Shown here: one piece after another, positions 13,917 through 20,993 of the stretch | Layout of the letters: each line of letters opens with the position of its first letter | Position numbering within the stretch: position 1 is the first letter of the stretch | Assembly: GCA_963933205.1 (NCBI GenBank) | Contig: CAWVTK010000010.1 | Coordinates: 1 to 24,032, forward strand | DNA: 24,032 bases | Direction of reading: 5' to 3' | Source of the DNA: UBA6772 sp963933205 | GTDB lineage: Bacteria > Bacteroidota > Bacteroidia > Flavobacteriales > UBA7430 | The notes under the pieces: model-generated | Told to the model about the DNA's origin: nothing | Database searches by the model: none | The model's input: the letters and a program-made list of their open reading frames with translations, nothing else | Made by a program: the position numbers and the translations under genes

Positions 13917-14912
13917 ATGGCAAAGTTAAAGTTTACGAAAGAAACGTATTTAAAGTGGTATGCAGACATGCTACTTTGGCGCAAGTTTGAAGATAAAACA
14001 GGCGCACTTTATATTCAACAAAAAATTCGTGGTTTCTTGCACCTATACAATGGTCAAGAAGCAATATTAGCTGGTTCAATATCAGGAATAGACCCCTCCA
14101 AAGATAAAATGATCACTGCTTACAGAGATCATGTTATGCCAATAGCAATGGGCGTAAGTCCAAATAATATTATGGCAGAGCTTTTCGGAAAAGCTACCGG
14201 TACATCTGGTGGTAAAGGTGGATCTATGCACATGTTTTCTAAAGAATTTAATTTCTACGGCGGACATGGTATTGTAGGAGCTCAAGTTCCTTTAGGTGCA
14301 GGTATTGCCTTTGCCGATCAGTACAATAATATTGATGCGGTTACTTTGTGTTATATGGGAGATGGAGCTGTTCGTCAAGGAGCAATTCACGAAACCTTTA
14401 ACATGGCCATGAACTGGAAACTTCCGGTGGTATTTATTTGCGAAAACAACGGTTATGCCATGGGTACTTCTGTAGAACGTACCGCAAACCACTCCGATAT
14501 TTGGAAATTAGGTTTGGCTTACGACATGCCTTGTGGCCCGATAGATGGAATGGATCCTGTAGCGGTTGCCGAAGCGGTAAAAGAAGCAGCCGATAGAGCT
14601 CGTAAAGGAGATGGACCAACGTTTTTAGAAATGAAAACCTATCGTTTTAAAGGACACTCTATGTCTGATGCGCAAAAATACCGTACGAAAGACGAGGTTG
14701 CCGAGTATCAAAAAATTGACCCAATTGCTAAAGTTCTCGAAGTGATAGAAAACAAGAAATGGGCAACAAAAGAAGAGATTCTTGAAATTCAAGCTAACGT
14801 TAAAGCTACCGTTCAAGAAGCTGTAGATTTTGCAGAAGAGTCTCCATTCCCTTCGAATGATTCTCTATATAAAAATGTTTACGCAGAGGAATATCCTTTC
14901 ATAAAAGAATAA
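13917..14912 (+). CDS. pdhA: Pyruvate dehydrogenase E1 component, alpha subunit
   Basis: This 331-residue protein is the thiamine-diphosphate-binding half of the heterotetrameric E1 that decarboxylates pyruvate and acetylates the lipoyl group of E2. The ThDP/Mg motif runs from GDG (148-150) to NN (177-178), with the MGDGAVRQGAIHETFN and VVFICENNGY blocks. TYRFKGHSMSDAQKYRTKDE (241-260) corresponds to the loop that is phosphorylated in mitochondrial enzymes. GGKGGSMHMF (98-107) is another family block. The beta subunit needed for activity is not adjacent; many Flavobacteriales encode it elsewhere. The E2 gene follows after three bases. A branched-chain 2-oxoacid E1 alpha would be longer and less similar around GGSMHMF, so the pyruvate enzyme is the better call. 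Confidence 0.93.
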   Translation: MAKLKFTKETYLKWYADMLLWRKFEDKTGALYIQQKIRGFLHLYNGQEAILAGSISGIDPSKDKMITAYRDHVMPIAMGVSPNNIMAELFGKATGTSGGKGGSMHMFSKEFNFYGGHGIVGAQVPLGAGIAFADQYNNIDAVTLCYMGDGAVRQGAIHETFNMAMNWKLPVVFICENNGYAMGTSVERTANHSDIWKLGLAYDMPCGPIDGMDPVAVAEAVKEAADRARKGDGPTFLEMKTYRFKGHSMSDAQKYRTKDEVAEYQKIDPIAKVLEVIENKKWATKEEILEIQANVKATVQEAVDFAEESPFPSNDSLYKNVYAEEYPFIKE

Positions 14913-14915
14913 ATT

Positions 14916-16145
14916 ATGGCTGAAATTGTACGCATGCCCCGTTTAAGCGACACGATGACTGAAGGTACAGTTGCGAAGTGGCACAAAAAAGTAGGAGATT
15001 CTATTGCTGAGGGTGATTTACTCGCAGAAATTGAAACCGACAAAGCAACAATGGAGTTTGAATCTTTCCAAGAAGGTGTTTTGTTACACATTGGTGTTGG
15101 AGAAGCTTCTACCGCTGCTGTAGATTCCATTCTTGCCATTTTAGGTGAAGAAGGTGAAGATGTAAAAGCACTGCTTGAAGCAGAAACAAAACCTGCCGCG
15201 GCAGAAGTAAAAGAAGAAAAACCGGTACAAGTGGCAGTGGAAAAACCCGCAGCTCCTGTAGCCGTTGCTGCACCTGTTATTGCAGCAGCTCCTACCAGCA
15301 AATCATTGGATGGTAGAACCGTTGCCTCGCCTTTAGCAAAACGCTTAGCTGTAGAAAAAGGCCTTGATATTAAATCTATTGCCGGATCTGGTGATGGAGG
15401 TAGAGTTATAAAACGAGACATAGATAATTACCAAACTCCTGTTGTTTCTGGACTAGCTTACCAAGAGTCTTATACAGAAGAACCTGTTTCGCAAATGCGA
15501 AAAGTTATTGCGCGAAGGTTGGCTGAATCTAAGTTCTCTGCCCCTCATTTTTACCTGTCTATTTCTGTAGATATGGATCATGCAATGGCAGCTCGTAAAG
15601 CCATTAATGCTTTACCAGACACCAAAGTATCTTTTAACGATTTAGTTGTTAAAGCTTGTGCTATGGCACTTAGAGAACATCCTACCGTAAACTCTTCTTG
15701 GAGAGAAGATGTAATTAGACGCAACAAACATGTTAATGTTGGAATTGCTGTAGCAGTTGATGATGGACTTTTAGTGCCTGTAGTTCGTTTTACAGACACA
15801 AAATCTTTAACCGACATATCGGGAGAAGTAAAAGAATTTGCTCAAAAAGCCAAAGACAAAAAATTACAACCAGCAGACTGGGAGGGAAGTACCTTTACCA
15901 TCTCTAATTTAGGAATGTTTGGAATTGATGAATTTACAGCCATTATAAACACACCGGATGCTTGCATTCTTGCTGTTGGAGGAATCAAACAAGTTCCTGT
16001 TGTTAAAGACGGTTTAGTTGTGCCAGGTAATGTGATGAAGTTGACCTTATCTTGCGACCATAGAGTGGTTGATGGTGCTTCTGGAGCAGCTTTTCTGAAT
16101 ACACTAAAAACGTATTTGCAGAATCCTGTAACGATGCTTAAATAA
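14916..16145 (+). CDS. pdhC: Dihydrolipoamide acetyltransferase, E2 of pyruvate dehydrogenase
   Basis: This 409-residue core protein of the PDH complex transfers the acetyl group from lipoamide to CoA. There is one N-terminal lipoyl domain (1-80, lipoyl-lysine K43 in EIETDKATMEF). An Ala/Pro/Val/Glu-rich flexible linker follows (about 85-130), then the E1/E3-binding domain (about 136-170, VASPLAKRLAVEKG) and the catalytic domain to the end, with the active-site DHRVVDG (381-387; H382, D386). Many Flavobacteriaceae E2 proteins carry two lipoyl domains, whereas this one has a single domain. It follows pdhA by three bases and is closed by a strong terminator immediately downstream. The linker's biased composition produces a long meaningless open frame on the opposite strand, which I do not call. 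Confidence 0.93.
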   Translation: MAEIVRMPRLSDTMTEGTVAKWHKKVGDSIAEGDLLAEIETDKATMEFESFQEGVLLHIGVGEASTAAVDSILAILGEEGEDVKALLEAETKPAAAEVKEEKPVQVAVEKPAAPVAVAAPVIAAAPTSKSLDGRTVASPLAKRLAVEKGLDIKSIAGSGDGGRVIKRDIDNYQTPVVSGLAYQESYTEEPVSQMRKVIARRLAESKFSAPHFYLSISVDMDHAMAARKAINALPDTKVSFNDLVVKACAMALREHPTVNSSWREDVIRRNKHVNVGIAVAVDDGLLVPVVRFTDTKSLTDISGEVKEFAQKAKDKKLQPADWEGSTFTISNLGMFGIDEFTAIINTPDACILAVGGIKQVPVVKDGLVVPGNVMKLTLSCDHRVVDGASGAAFLNTLKTYLQNPVTMLK

Positions 16146-16146
16146 T

Positions 16147-16175
16147 AAAAAAGGCCTCCATCGGAGGCCTTTTTT
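16147..16175 (+). terminator. Rho-independent terminator after pdhC
   Basis: GGCCTCC (16153-16159), the three-base loop ATC and GGAGGCC (16163-16169) form a seven-pair GC-rich stem. Six A before it and six T after it extend the stem and supply the U tract. It begins one base after the pdhC stop. The A and T runs on the two sides make it symmetrical, so it could work on either strand. It is the clearest terminator in the window. Confidence 0.9.
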
Positions 16176-16202
16176 ATCTAAAAAAATTCCTAATTTCCTA
16201 CT

Positions 16203-16667
16203 ATGGCAGCTCTCAATTGGATCGTTCGTTCTTATGAAGAATTGAGCAAAGATGAACTTTTTGATATGTGTGAAGTACGTCAAGAAGTTTTTGTAGTAGA
16301 GCAAAATTGTCCGTACCAAGACTGCGACCAAAAGGACAAGCAATCGCATCACTTAATGTGCTATAATAATGAGCTTTTGGTAGCTTATTTACGTATTGTA
16401 AAACCAGGTATAAGTTATAAGGAGCCTTCTATTGGTAGGGTTTTAACAAAACTTTCTAGTCGTAAAAAAGGCCTTGGCATCGAGTTAATGAAACAAGGTT
16501 TGGCTTTTTGTGCCTTGCAATATCCCGCTACTAATATTAGAATATCTGCACAGCAATACTTGCTTCCTTTTTACCAATCTTTAGGCTTTTGTCCGGTAGG
16601 AGAGGGCTATTTGGAAGACAACATTCCTCATATGGAAATGTGCTACACTTCTGTTACTAAAACTTAA
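16203..16667 (+). CDS. ElaA-like GNAT N-acetyltransferase
   Basis: This 154-residue GNAT-fold protein is closely similar to E. coli ElaA. The N-terminal block VRQEVFVVEQNCPYQDCD (25-42) is nearly the ElaA signature. The acetyl-CoA-binding motif A is IGRVLTKLSSRKKGLG (77-92), followed by SAQQYLLPFYQSLGF (115-129) and EDNIPHMEM (138-146). ElaA-type proteins transfer an acetyl group from acetyl-CoA, but the acceptor is not well established. It starts 27 bases after the PDH terminator, so it should have its own promoter. I see only weak matches there (no exact TAnnTTTG), which leaves its transcription unexplained unless the terminator leaks. Downstream genes on the same strand are the HAD phosphatase and the class IV aminotransferase. 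Confidence 0.87.
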   Translation: MAALNWIVRSYEELSKDELFDMCEVRQEVFVVEQNCPYQDCDQKDKQSHHLMCYNNELLVAYLRIVKPGISYKEPSIGRVLTKLSSRKKGLGIELMKQGLAFCALQYPATNIRISAQQYLLPFYQSLGFCPVGEGYLEDNIPHMEMCYTSVTKT

Positions 16668-16700
16668 AATAAACTCAGTTTATAATCTTATTTTTAGGCC

Positions 16701-17174
16701 ATGAGAAAAGTAGTTTTTTTAGACAGAGACGGTGTAATAAACCAAGAAATTGGCGATTATGTATACGAGTTAAAATCCTTTGTGTTAAACGATGGATTAG
16801 AATCTGCTCTAAAACATTGGTCTGCAAAAGGTTTTTCTTTTGCAATTGTAACCAACCAAGGAGGTATTTCTAAAAAGCGGTATACCAAATCTCATGTACT
16901 AAAAATAAACAGTTTTTTAGAAGATTGGTTTTCCCTTCGAAATTTAAACTTACTTTCCATTTCTTTTTGCCCACACCACCATACAATTGAGTCGTGTATA
17001 TGCAGAAAGCCCGACTCATTAATGCTAGAAAAAACCATAGCTAAGTTCAACATTTCTGTTAAAGATTCCTTTTTAATTGGCGACAGTTTAAGAGACATTC
17101 AAGCTGCAAAAAAAGTAGGCTTAAAAGCCTACCAAATACCAGCCAACTCAAACCTTAACATTCTTATTTCCTGA
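16701..17174 (+). CDS. HAD-IIIA phosphatase, GmhB/HisB-N-like
   Basis: This 157-residue HAD phosphatase has D8 and D10 in FLDRDGVIN as nucleophile and acid/base. TNQGG (51-55) is motif II, K103 in CRKP is motif III, and GDSLRD (127-132) is motif IV. A structural zinc loop of C90, H92, C99 and C101 matches the layout of D-glycero-D-manno-heptose 1,7-bisphosphate phosphatase (GmhB), which makes heptose precursors for the LPS core. The same loop occurs in the histidinol-phosphate phosphatase half of HisB, and this protein is slightly shorter than GmhB, so substrate assignment is open. It lies 33 bases after the acetyltransferase gene and two bases before the aminotransferase gene, so those two are probably cotranscribed. 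Neither histidine nor heptose genes are adjacent to settle the question. Confidence 0.82.
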   Translation: MRKVVFLDRDGVINQEIGDYVYELKSFVLNDGLESALKHWSAKGFSFAIVTNQGGISKKRYTKSHVLKINSFLEDWFSLRNLNLLSISFCPHHHTIESCICRKPDSLMLEKTIAKFNISVKDSFLIGDSLRDIQAAKKVGLKAYQIPANSNLNILIS

Positions 17175-17176
17175 TA

Positions 17177-17998
17177 ATGGTAAACTATAACGGTACCCTC
17201 ATTGCTTCATCAGAAACCATTTTTAAAGCGGGTAATAGAGCTTTTTTATACGGCGATCAGTTGTTCGAAACTATCTTGTACCGCAACCATGTTTTAAAGT
17301 TTTGGGAAGATCATTATTTTAGAATGATGGGAGGCGCTTGCCTGCTTCGTATGGAAATACCCATCCATTTAAATATGGATTTTATGCAACAAGAAATATT
17401 GAACACCCTAGATGCTGCAAACTTAAATTCGGCAGAGGCAAGAGTTCGGTTAAGCTTGTTTAGAACCGACGGTGGACTTTATACTCCAACAGACAGAAGT
17501 TTAGAATACCTAATTGAAGTAGAAGAAATTAGTCCAAACGATTCCTCAAATGGATTGGTTATAGATGTGTTTCACGATCATTTAAAACCATCTCAACCTT
17601 TATACAACATTAAGGGAGCCAGCTCTTTGGTAAGTGTTTTGTCGGGTATTTTTGCTCAAGAAAATCAGCTGGATGAGGCTATTATTCTGAATACCGAATC
17701 TTACATTTGCGAAACCACCGCTTCCAATATATTTGTGGTAAAAGACGGCATTATTTACACCTCGGCTGTAGCCTCTGGTTGTGTGGATGGAATAATTAGA
17801 AAGCAACTTATTGATAATGCCGATGCATGGGGTATAAGTTTGATGGAAAAAGAAATGAAAACCTTTGAATTAATTAAAGCGGATGAGGTATTTTTAACCA
17901 ATTCGATCAAAGGAATTCAATGGGTGAAGTCCTACAAAAAGAAAACCTACCAAAACATTGTTTCTGAGGATATTCGAAAAAAACTTTTAGCTTTATAG
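17177..17998 (+). CDS. Class IV aminotransferase / aminodeoxychorismate lyase-like PLP enzyme
   Basis: This 273-residue fold-type IV PLP enzyme carries the Schiff-base lysine K146 in NIKGAS. The glutamate facing the pyridine nitrogen is E179 in CETTASN, and the phosphate-side loop is SGCVDGIIRK (200-209). The family includes branched-chain amino acid transaminase (IlvE), D-amino acid transaminase and 4-amino-4-deoxychorismate lyase (PabC). The length is closer to PabC and D-amino acid transaminases than to IlvE (usually 300 or more). folP, the folate-pathway gene, lies 2 kb away on the other strand, which hints weakly at PabC, but this is not evidence enough for a symbol. It starts two bases after the HAD gene and converges with the YqgE gene, with a single base between the stop codons. 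Confidence 0.82.
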   Translation: MVNYNGTLIASSETIFKAGNRAFLYGDQLFETILYRNHVLKFWEDHYFRMMGGACLLRMEIPIHLNMDFMQQEILNTLDAANLNSAEARVRLSLFRTDGGLYTPTDRSLEYLIEVEEISPNDSSNGLVIDVFHDHLKPSQPLYNIKGASSLVSVLSGIFAQENQLDEAIILNTESYICETTASNIFVVKDGIIYTSAVASGCVDGIIRKQLIDNADAWGISLMEKEMKTFELIKADEVFLTNSIKGIQWVKSYKKKTYQNIVSEDIRKKLLAL

Positions 17999-17999
17999 T

Positions 18000-18563
18000 T
18001 TAGTTTAGGCTGATGTCTTTGGGTGCATTGTCCCACAATTGAAAGTCACTCCCTCTTTTGCTAATACGCTCTTTCCAAATGTTTTTCATATCCCACTCAA
18101 ACAAAGAGTCTTCCATTTCGTCTACAATCCAAGATTCCGATGCAATTTCTTCGTTTAATTGATTTTCTTCCCAGCCAGAATAGCCCAAAAAGAAACGGAT
18201 TTCGTTTGATTTTAATTCGTCTCTTAAAATTAAATCTTTGATCTGATCGAAATCGCCACCCCAATATAAATTTTTAGTAATGTGTATACTGCCCTTTATT
18301 TTTTCGGGAACACGATGAATAAAGTACAGATTATCCGATTCTACAGGACCGCCATAATAGAGGGTTGTAGCAAACTTAGGGAAATTATCAATTAAATGAT
18401 GGATAGACATACGCAAGGGCTTGTTTACAATAAAACCAACAATGCCATCTTCAGTAAACTCAGATAAAAACACAACCGAATTATGAAAAAAATCGTCGTT
18501 TATGAGCGGTTGAGATATAAGGAGTTGCCCTCTATTTAGGTTTATTTTTTTTATAGATTTCAT
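18000..18563 (-). CDS. YqgE/AlgH family protein (DUF179)
   Basis: This 187-residue protein is full length for the YqgE/AlgH family. It shows GQLLISQP (12-19), GFIVNKP (43-49), YYGGPVE (69-75) and FLGYSGWEENQL (125-136). Structures of family members show a compact alpha/beta fold, but the molecular function is not settled; AlgH was named from an alginate-regulation phenotype in Pseudomonas. It has no signal peptide or membrane segment, so it is probably cytoplasmic. It is transcribed divergently from pdxH, and its stop is one base from that of the class IV aminotransferase, with no terminator hairpin between them. A possible promoter and a 16-base palindrome lie just upstream (see 18592-18630). 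The family is certain. Function is unknown. Confidence 0.92.
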   Translation of the reverse strand: MKSIKKINLNRGQLLISQPLINDDFFHNSVVFLSEFTEDGIVGFIVNKPLRMSIHHLIDNFPKFATTLYYGGPVESDNLYFIHRVPEKIKGSIHITKNLYWGGDFDQIKDLILRDELKSNEIRFFLGYSGWEENQLNEEIASESWIVDEMEDSLFEWDMKNIWKERISKRGSDFQLWDNAPKDISLN

Positions 18564-18591
18564 TCGGTTTTACAGCTTATAATTTTTCAAA

Positions 18592-18630
18592 TACATTTTT
18601 AAATGTAAGTCTAATACTACGTACTTCCAA
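18592..18630 (-). promoter_or_regulatory. Possible algH-side promoter overlapping a palindrome
   Basis: On the minus strand TTG (18630-18628), a 20-base spacer and TACATTTA (18607-18600) form a near-consensus promoter, with only the last base of the -7 box differing. The -7 box is itself the outer arm of the inverted repeat TACATTT-TT-AAATGTA (18592-18607), so a dimeric regulator binding there would block it. The arms are AT-rich, and chance cannot be excluded. Confidence 0.33.
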
Positions 18631-18640
18631 GTTATATCAT

Positions 18641-18665
18641 TATTTTTGCTAAAATACGTTTAGCA
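18641..18665 (+). promoter_or_regulatory. pdxH -7 element followed by a seven-base-pair hairpin before the start codon
   Basis: TATTTTTG (18641-18648) fits TAnnTTTG, 18 bases upstream of the pdxH ATG. Overlapping its end, TGCTAAA (18647-18653), the loop ATACG and TTTAGCA (18659-18665) form a seven-pair inverted repeat that ends one base before the ATG. It could be an operator across the transcription start, or a small RNA hairpin affecting pdxH translation. The sequence pattern is direct; the role is inferred. Confidence 0.4.
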
Positions 18666-18666
18666 G

Positions 18667-19305
18667 ATGAAAAAAATCTCAGACCTTCGAATAGACTACA
18701 CCAAATTTTCTTTGGACGAATTTGGTTTAAAAGCCCAGCCTATTGATCAGTTTAATGAATGGTTTAAACAGGCCTTACATTTAAAAGTGCCAGAGGCCAA
18801 TGCCATGGTTCTTTCTACGGTAAGCAACCTTGGGGTTCCCAGTGGTAGAGTAGTGTTGTTAAAAGGTTTAGAAAAAGAGGGTTTTAGATTTTACACCAAT
18901 TACGACAGTTTTAAAGGGAAAGAACTGGCAGAAAACCCAAATGCCTGCTTAACTTTTTTTTGGCCTGCACTAGAGCAGCAAATTCGAATTACCGGTTTGG
19001 TAGAAAAAATTGACCCAAGCATTTCTGAATCGTATTTTCATTCGCGTCCTCGAGGCAGTCAAATTTCTGCGCTGGCTTCTCAGCAAAGTTCTAAAATTGC
19101 ACACCGCGATGTATTGTCTAACGAGGTTGCTCGTTTGGAAAAACTGCATGAAAACGAAGCAATTCCAAAGCCAGAGTTTTGGGGTGGTTATGTATTAAAA
19201 CCAACAAAAGTAGAGTTTTGGCAAGGACGCTCGTCTCGATTACACGATCGGTTTTTATACGAACAAGTAGCGGACAAATGGCAGGTTTCGCGTTTAGCGC
19301 CTTAA
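18667..19305 (+). CDS. pdxH: Pyridoxamine/pyridoxine 5'-phosphate oxidase
   Basis: This 212-residue FMN enzyme oxidises pyridoxamine or pyridoxine 5'-phosphate to PLP, the last step of PLP synthesis and salvage. FMN-binding blocks include PSGRVVLLKG (58-67), FYTNYDSFKGKEL (75-87) and IRITGLVEK (106-114). The FHSRPRGSQISALASQQS block (124-141) and the C-terminal signature VEFWQGRSSRLHDR (182-195) ending in SRLAP are characteristic. Length matches the E. coli enzyme (218). It stands alone: divergent from the YqgE gene, and its last four bases overlap the end of cdaA on the opposite strand. The window holds two PLP-dependent enzymes, but nothing ties their regulation to it. A hairpin directly before the start codon may be regulatory. 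Confidence 0.95.
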   Translation: MKKISDLRIDYTKFSLDEFGLKAQPIDQFNEWFKQALHLKVPEANAMVLSTVSNLGVPSGRVVLLKGLEKEGFRFYTNYDSFKGKELAENPNACLTFFWPALEQQIRITGLVEKIDPSISESYFHSRPRGSQISALASQQSSKIAHRDVLSNEVARLEKLHENEAIPKPEFWGGYVLKPTKVEFWQGRSSRLHDRFLYEQVADKWQVSRLAP

Positions 19306-20075
19306 GCGTTTTTTAAATCTCTTTTTAAATACTCTTCCAAAGTACTTAGGCTGATGTTTTCCTTTAAACGACCCTGTTTAAAGTAAGCAATTTTTCCGGT
19401 TTCTTCCGATACAATTAAAGCAAGCGCATCGGTCATTTCGGTAATGCTTGCTGCAGATCGGTGTCTTAAGCCCATGTGCGTAGGTAAATTTACACTGTCA
19501 GAAACGGGCAGCACACAGCTTGCAGCCACAATTTTATTTTTTGTAATAATTACAGCACCATCGTGCAAAGGGCTGTTTTTAAAGAAAATACTTTCCAATA
19601 CGGGAGCTCCTACCTTGGCGTCAACTCTTTTTCCGGTGTCTTCGTAAGATCCCAATTCGGTATTTCGAGTAATAATTAATAAGGCGCCTGTTTTGGTTTT
19701 CGATAAGCTTTTAAAAGCGGTTTGAATTTCATTTATATTTAGCGCAAGACCCTTTTTTGGTTTGGTAATTAAATTAAAAAAATCGTTTTTATTCGAAAAA
19801 CTGGTGGTACCAATCAGTAGTAAAAATTTTCGTATTTCTTGCTGAAACACAATAATAACAGCCAAAACTCCAACTCCAATAAATTGACCTAGTATTTCGC
19901 TTAACACTTCCATTTGGAGTGCGCCAACCAGTTTCCAAAATAAATAGGTAGAAGCAAGTCCTATAAAAATTTTAATGGCAACTGTACCTCTTACCAATTT
20001 ATACAATTGGTAAAGTAATGCGCTTACTAATAAAATGTCTAATAAATCTAAAAGGTCAAAATCTAAAAATCCCAA
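19302..20075 (-). CDS. cdaA: Diadenylate cyclase CdaA (c-di-AMP synthase)
   Basis: This 257-residue protein has two to three N-terminal membrane helices (about 8-28, 33-52 and 60-78) and a cytoplasmic DAC domain. The catalytic motifs are DGA in LHDGAVIIT (170-178) and RHRSA in GLRHRSAASITE (202-213), with TELGSYEDTG (139-148) nearby. It condenses two ATP into cyclic di-AMP, a second messenger controlling potassium transport, osmotic balance and the cell wall in studied bacteria. In Firmicutes CdaA is paired with CdaR and GlmM; here it is paired with folP, six bases upstream, as in other Bacteroidota. Its stop overlaps that of pdxH by four bases (TTAA), so the two transcripts must run into each other. 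ATG 20075 gives the usual start before helix 1. Confidence 0.93.
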   Translation of the reverse strand: MGFLDFDLLDLLDILLVSALLYQLYKLVRGTVAIKIFIGLASTYLFWKLVGALQMEVLSEILGQFIGVGVLAVIIVFQQEIRKFLLLIGTTSFSNKNDFFNLITKPKKGLALNINEIQTAFKSLSKTKTGALLIITRNTELGSYEDTGKRVDAKVGAPVLESIFFKNSPLHDGAVIITKNKIVAASCVLPVSDSVNLPTHMGLRHRSAASITEMTDALALIVSEETGKIAYFKQGRLKENISLSTLEEYLKRDLKNA

Positions 20076-20081
20076 AAGCGT

Positions 20082-20912
20082 TTAATTTTTCAACAAGTTA
20101 GTAATTTTTACCGCTTCTACTGCAGCCTTTACATCGTGTACTCTTAGTATGGAAGCTCCGTTTAGCAAACTGGCGGTATGCACCACTGTACTCCCGTTTA
20201 GCGCCTCTTGGGGGCTAATGTCTAATAGTTTGTATACCATGGATTTACGCGAGGCTCCTATAAGTATTGGATGTCCTAAACGCTCAAAACTCTTTAAATG
20301 CTTTACAAGCTCATAGTTTTGATACAGGTCTTTTGCAAAACCCAGTCCAGGATCTACAATAAGATCGTTTAAACCCAAATCGGTTAAAGTTTTTACTTTT
20401 GTTTGCAGCTCGCTAAGTGTATCTAAAATTAAATTATCGTAATTGTTTAGCTTAGCCATCGTTTCCGGATTACCCCGCATGTGCATTAAAATATAGGGAA
20501 CTTGATTTTTGGCTACAAAAGAAAACATAGCAGGATCTAAGTTTCCACCCGACACATCGTTTACCATACAGGCTCCCGTCTCCAGTGCCTTAGCTGCTAC
20601 ATTAGCGCGAAAAGTATCTACCGAAATTAAAAGAGAGGGAAACTCCTTTACAAGTGCTTCCAAAGATGGAAGTAAACGACTAAGTTCGTCCTCCTCGGAA
20701 ACAAATGCAGCTCCGGGCCTAGAGGAATAAGCTCCCAAATCTATAAAAGTAGCACCTTGCTTTAGCATTAAAGCCGCTTTACTAAGTAAATCGCTCTGGT
20801 TTAGTGTTCTACTTTCGGAGTAAAAGGAGTCTGGACTGCTGTTTAAGATGCCCATAACTCTAGGTTTACTTAAATCAATTAAATTCCCTTTACAATTGAT
20901 GGTTCTTTTCAA
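20082..20912 (-). CDS. folP: Dihydropteroate synthase
   Basis: This 276-residue TIM-barrel enzyme condenses p-aminobenzoate with 6-hydroxymethyl-dihydropterin pyrophosphate in folate synthesis; it is the sulfonamide target. Motifs are VMGILNSSPDSF (19-30), the loop GAYSSRPGA (60-68; the usual GGESTRPGA in variant form), SVDTFRANVAAKALE, VNDVSGG, the HMRGNPETM segment, DPGLGFAK and GASRKSM. All the conserved Asp, Asn, Arg and Lys positions I can recognise are kept. It precedes cdaA by six bases and is divergent from the DUF1599 gene, with 81 bases between the two starts. On the minus strand that gap contains TATCCTTTG, which is one base too long for the -7 consensus, so no clear promoter can be assigned. 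Confidence 0.94.
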   Translation of the reverse strand: MKRTINCKGNLIDLSKPRVMGILNSSPDSFYSESRTLNQSDLLSKAALMLKQGATFIDLGAYSSRPGAAFVSEEDELSRLLPSLEALVKEFPSLLISVDTFRANVAAKALETGACMVNDVSGGNLDPAMFSFVAKNQVPYILMHMRGNPETMAKLNNYDNLILDTLSELQTKVKTLTDLGLNDLIVDPGLGFAKDLYQNYELVKHLKSFERLGHPILIGASRKSMVYKLLDISPQEALNGSTVVHTASLLNGASILRVHDVKAAVEAVKITNLLKN

Positions 20913-20993
20913 AGGATATATTTTTGTTTAAATAAAGAAACGATTAATTTAGCATCAAAAGTAAAAAATAATTCTTCTTTACATTTAATTCTA

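Noticed and set aside
14879..15421. 180-codon open frame on the minus strand opposite pdhC
   Set aside because: It is rich in Ala, Ser and Thr and is a shadow of the Ala/Pro/Val-rich linker and lipoyl domain of E2. It has no family features.
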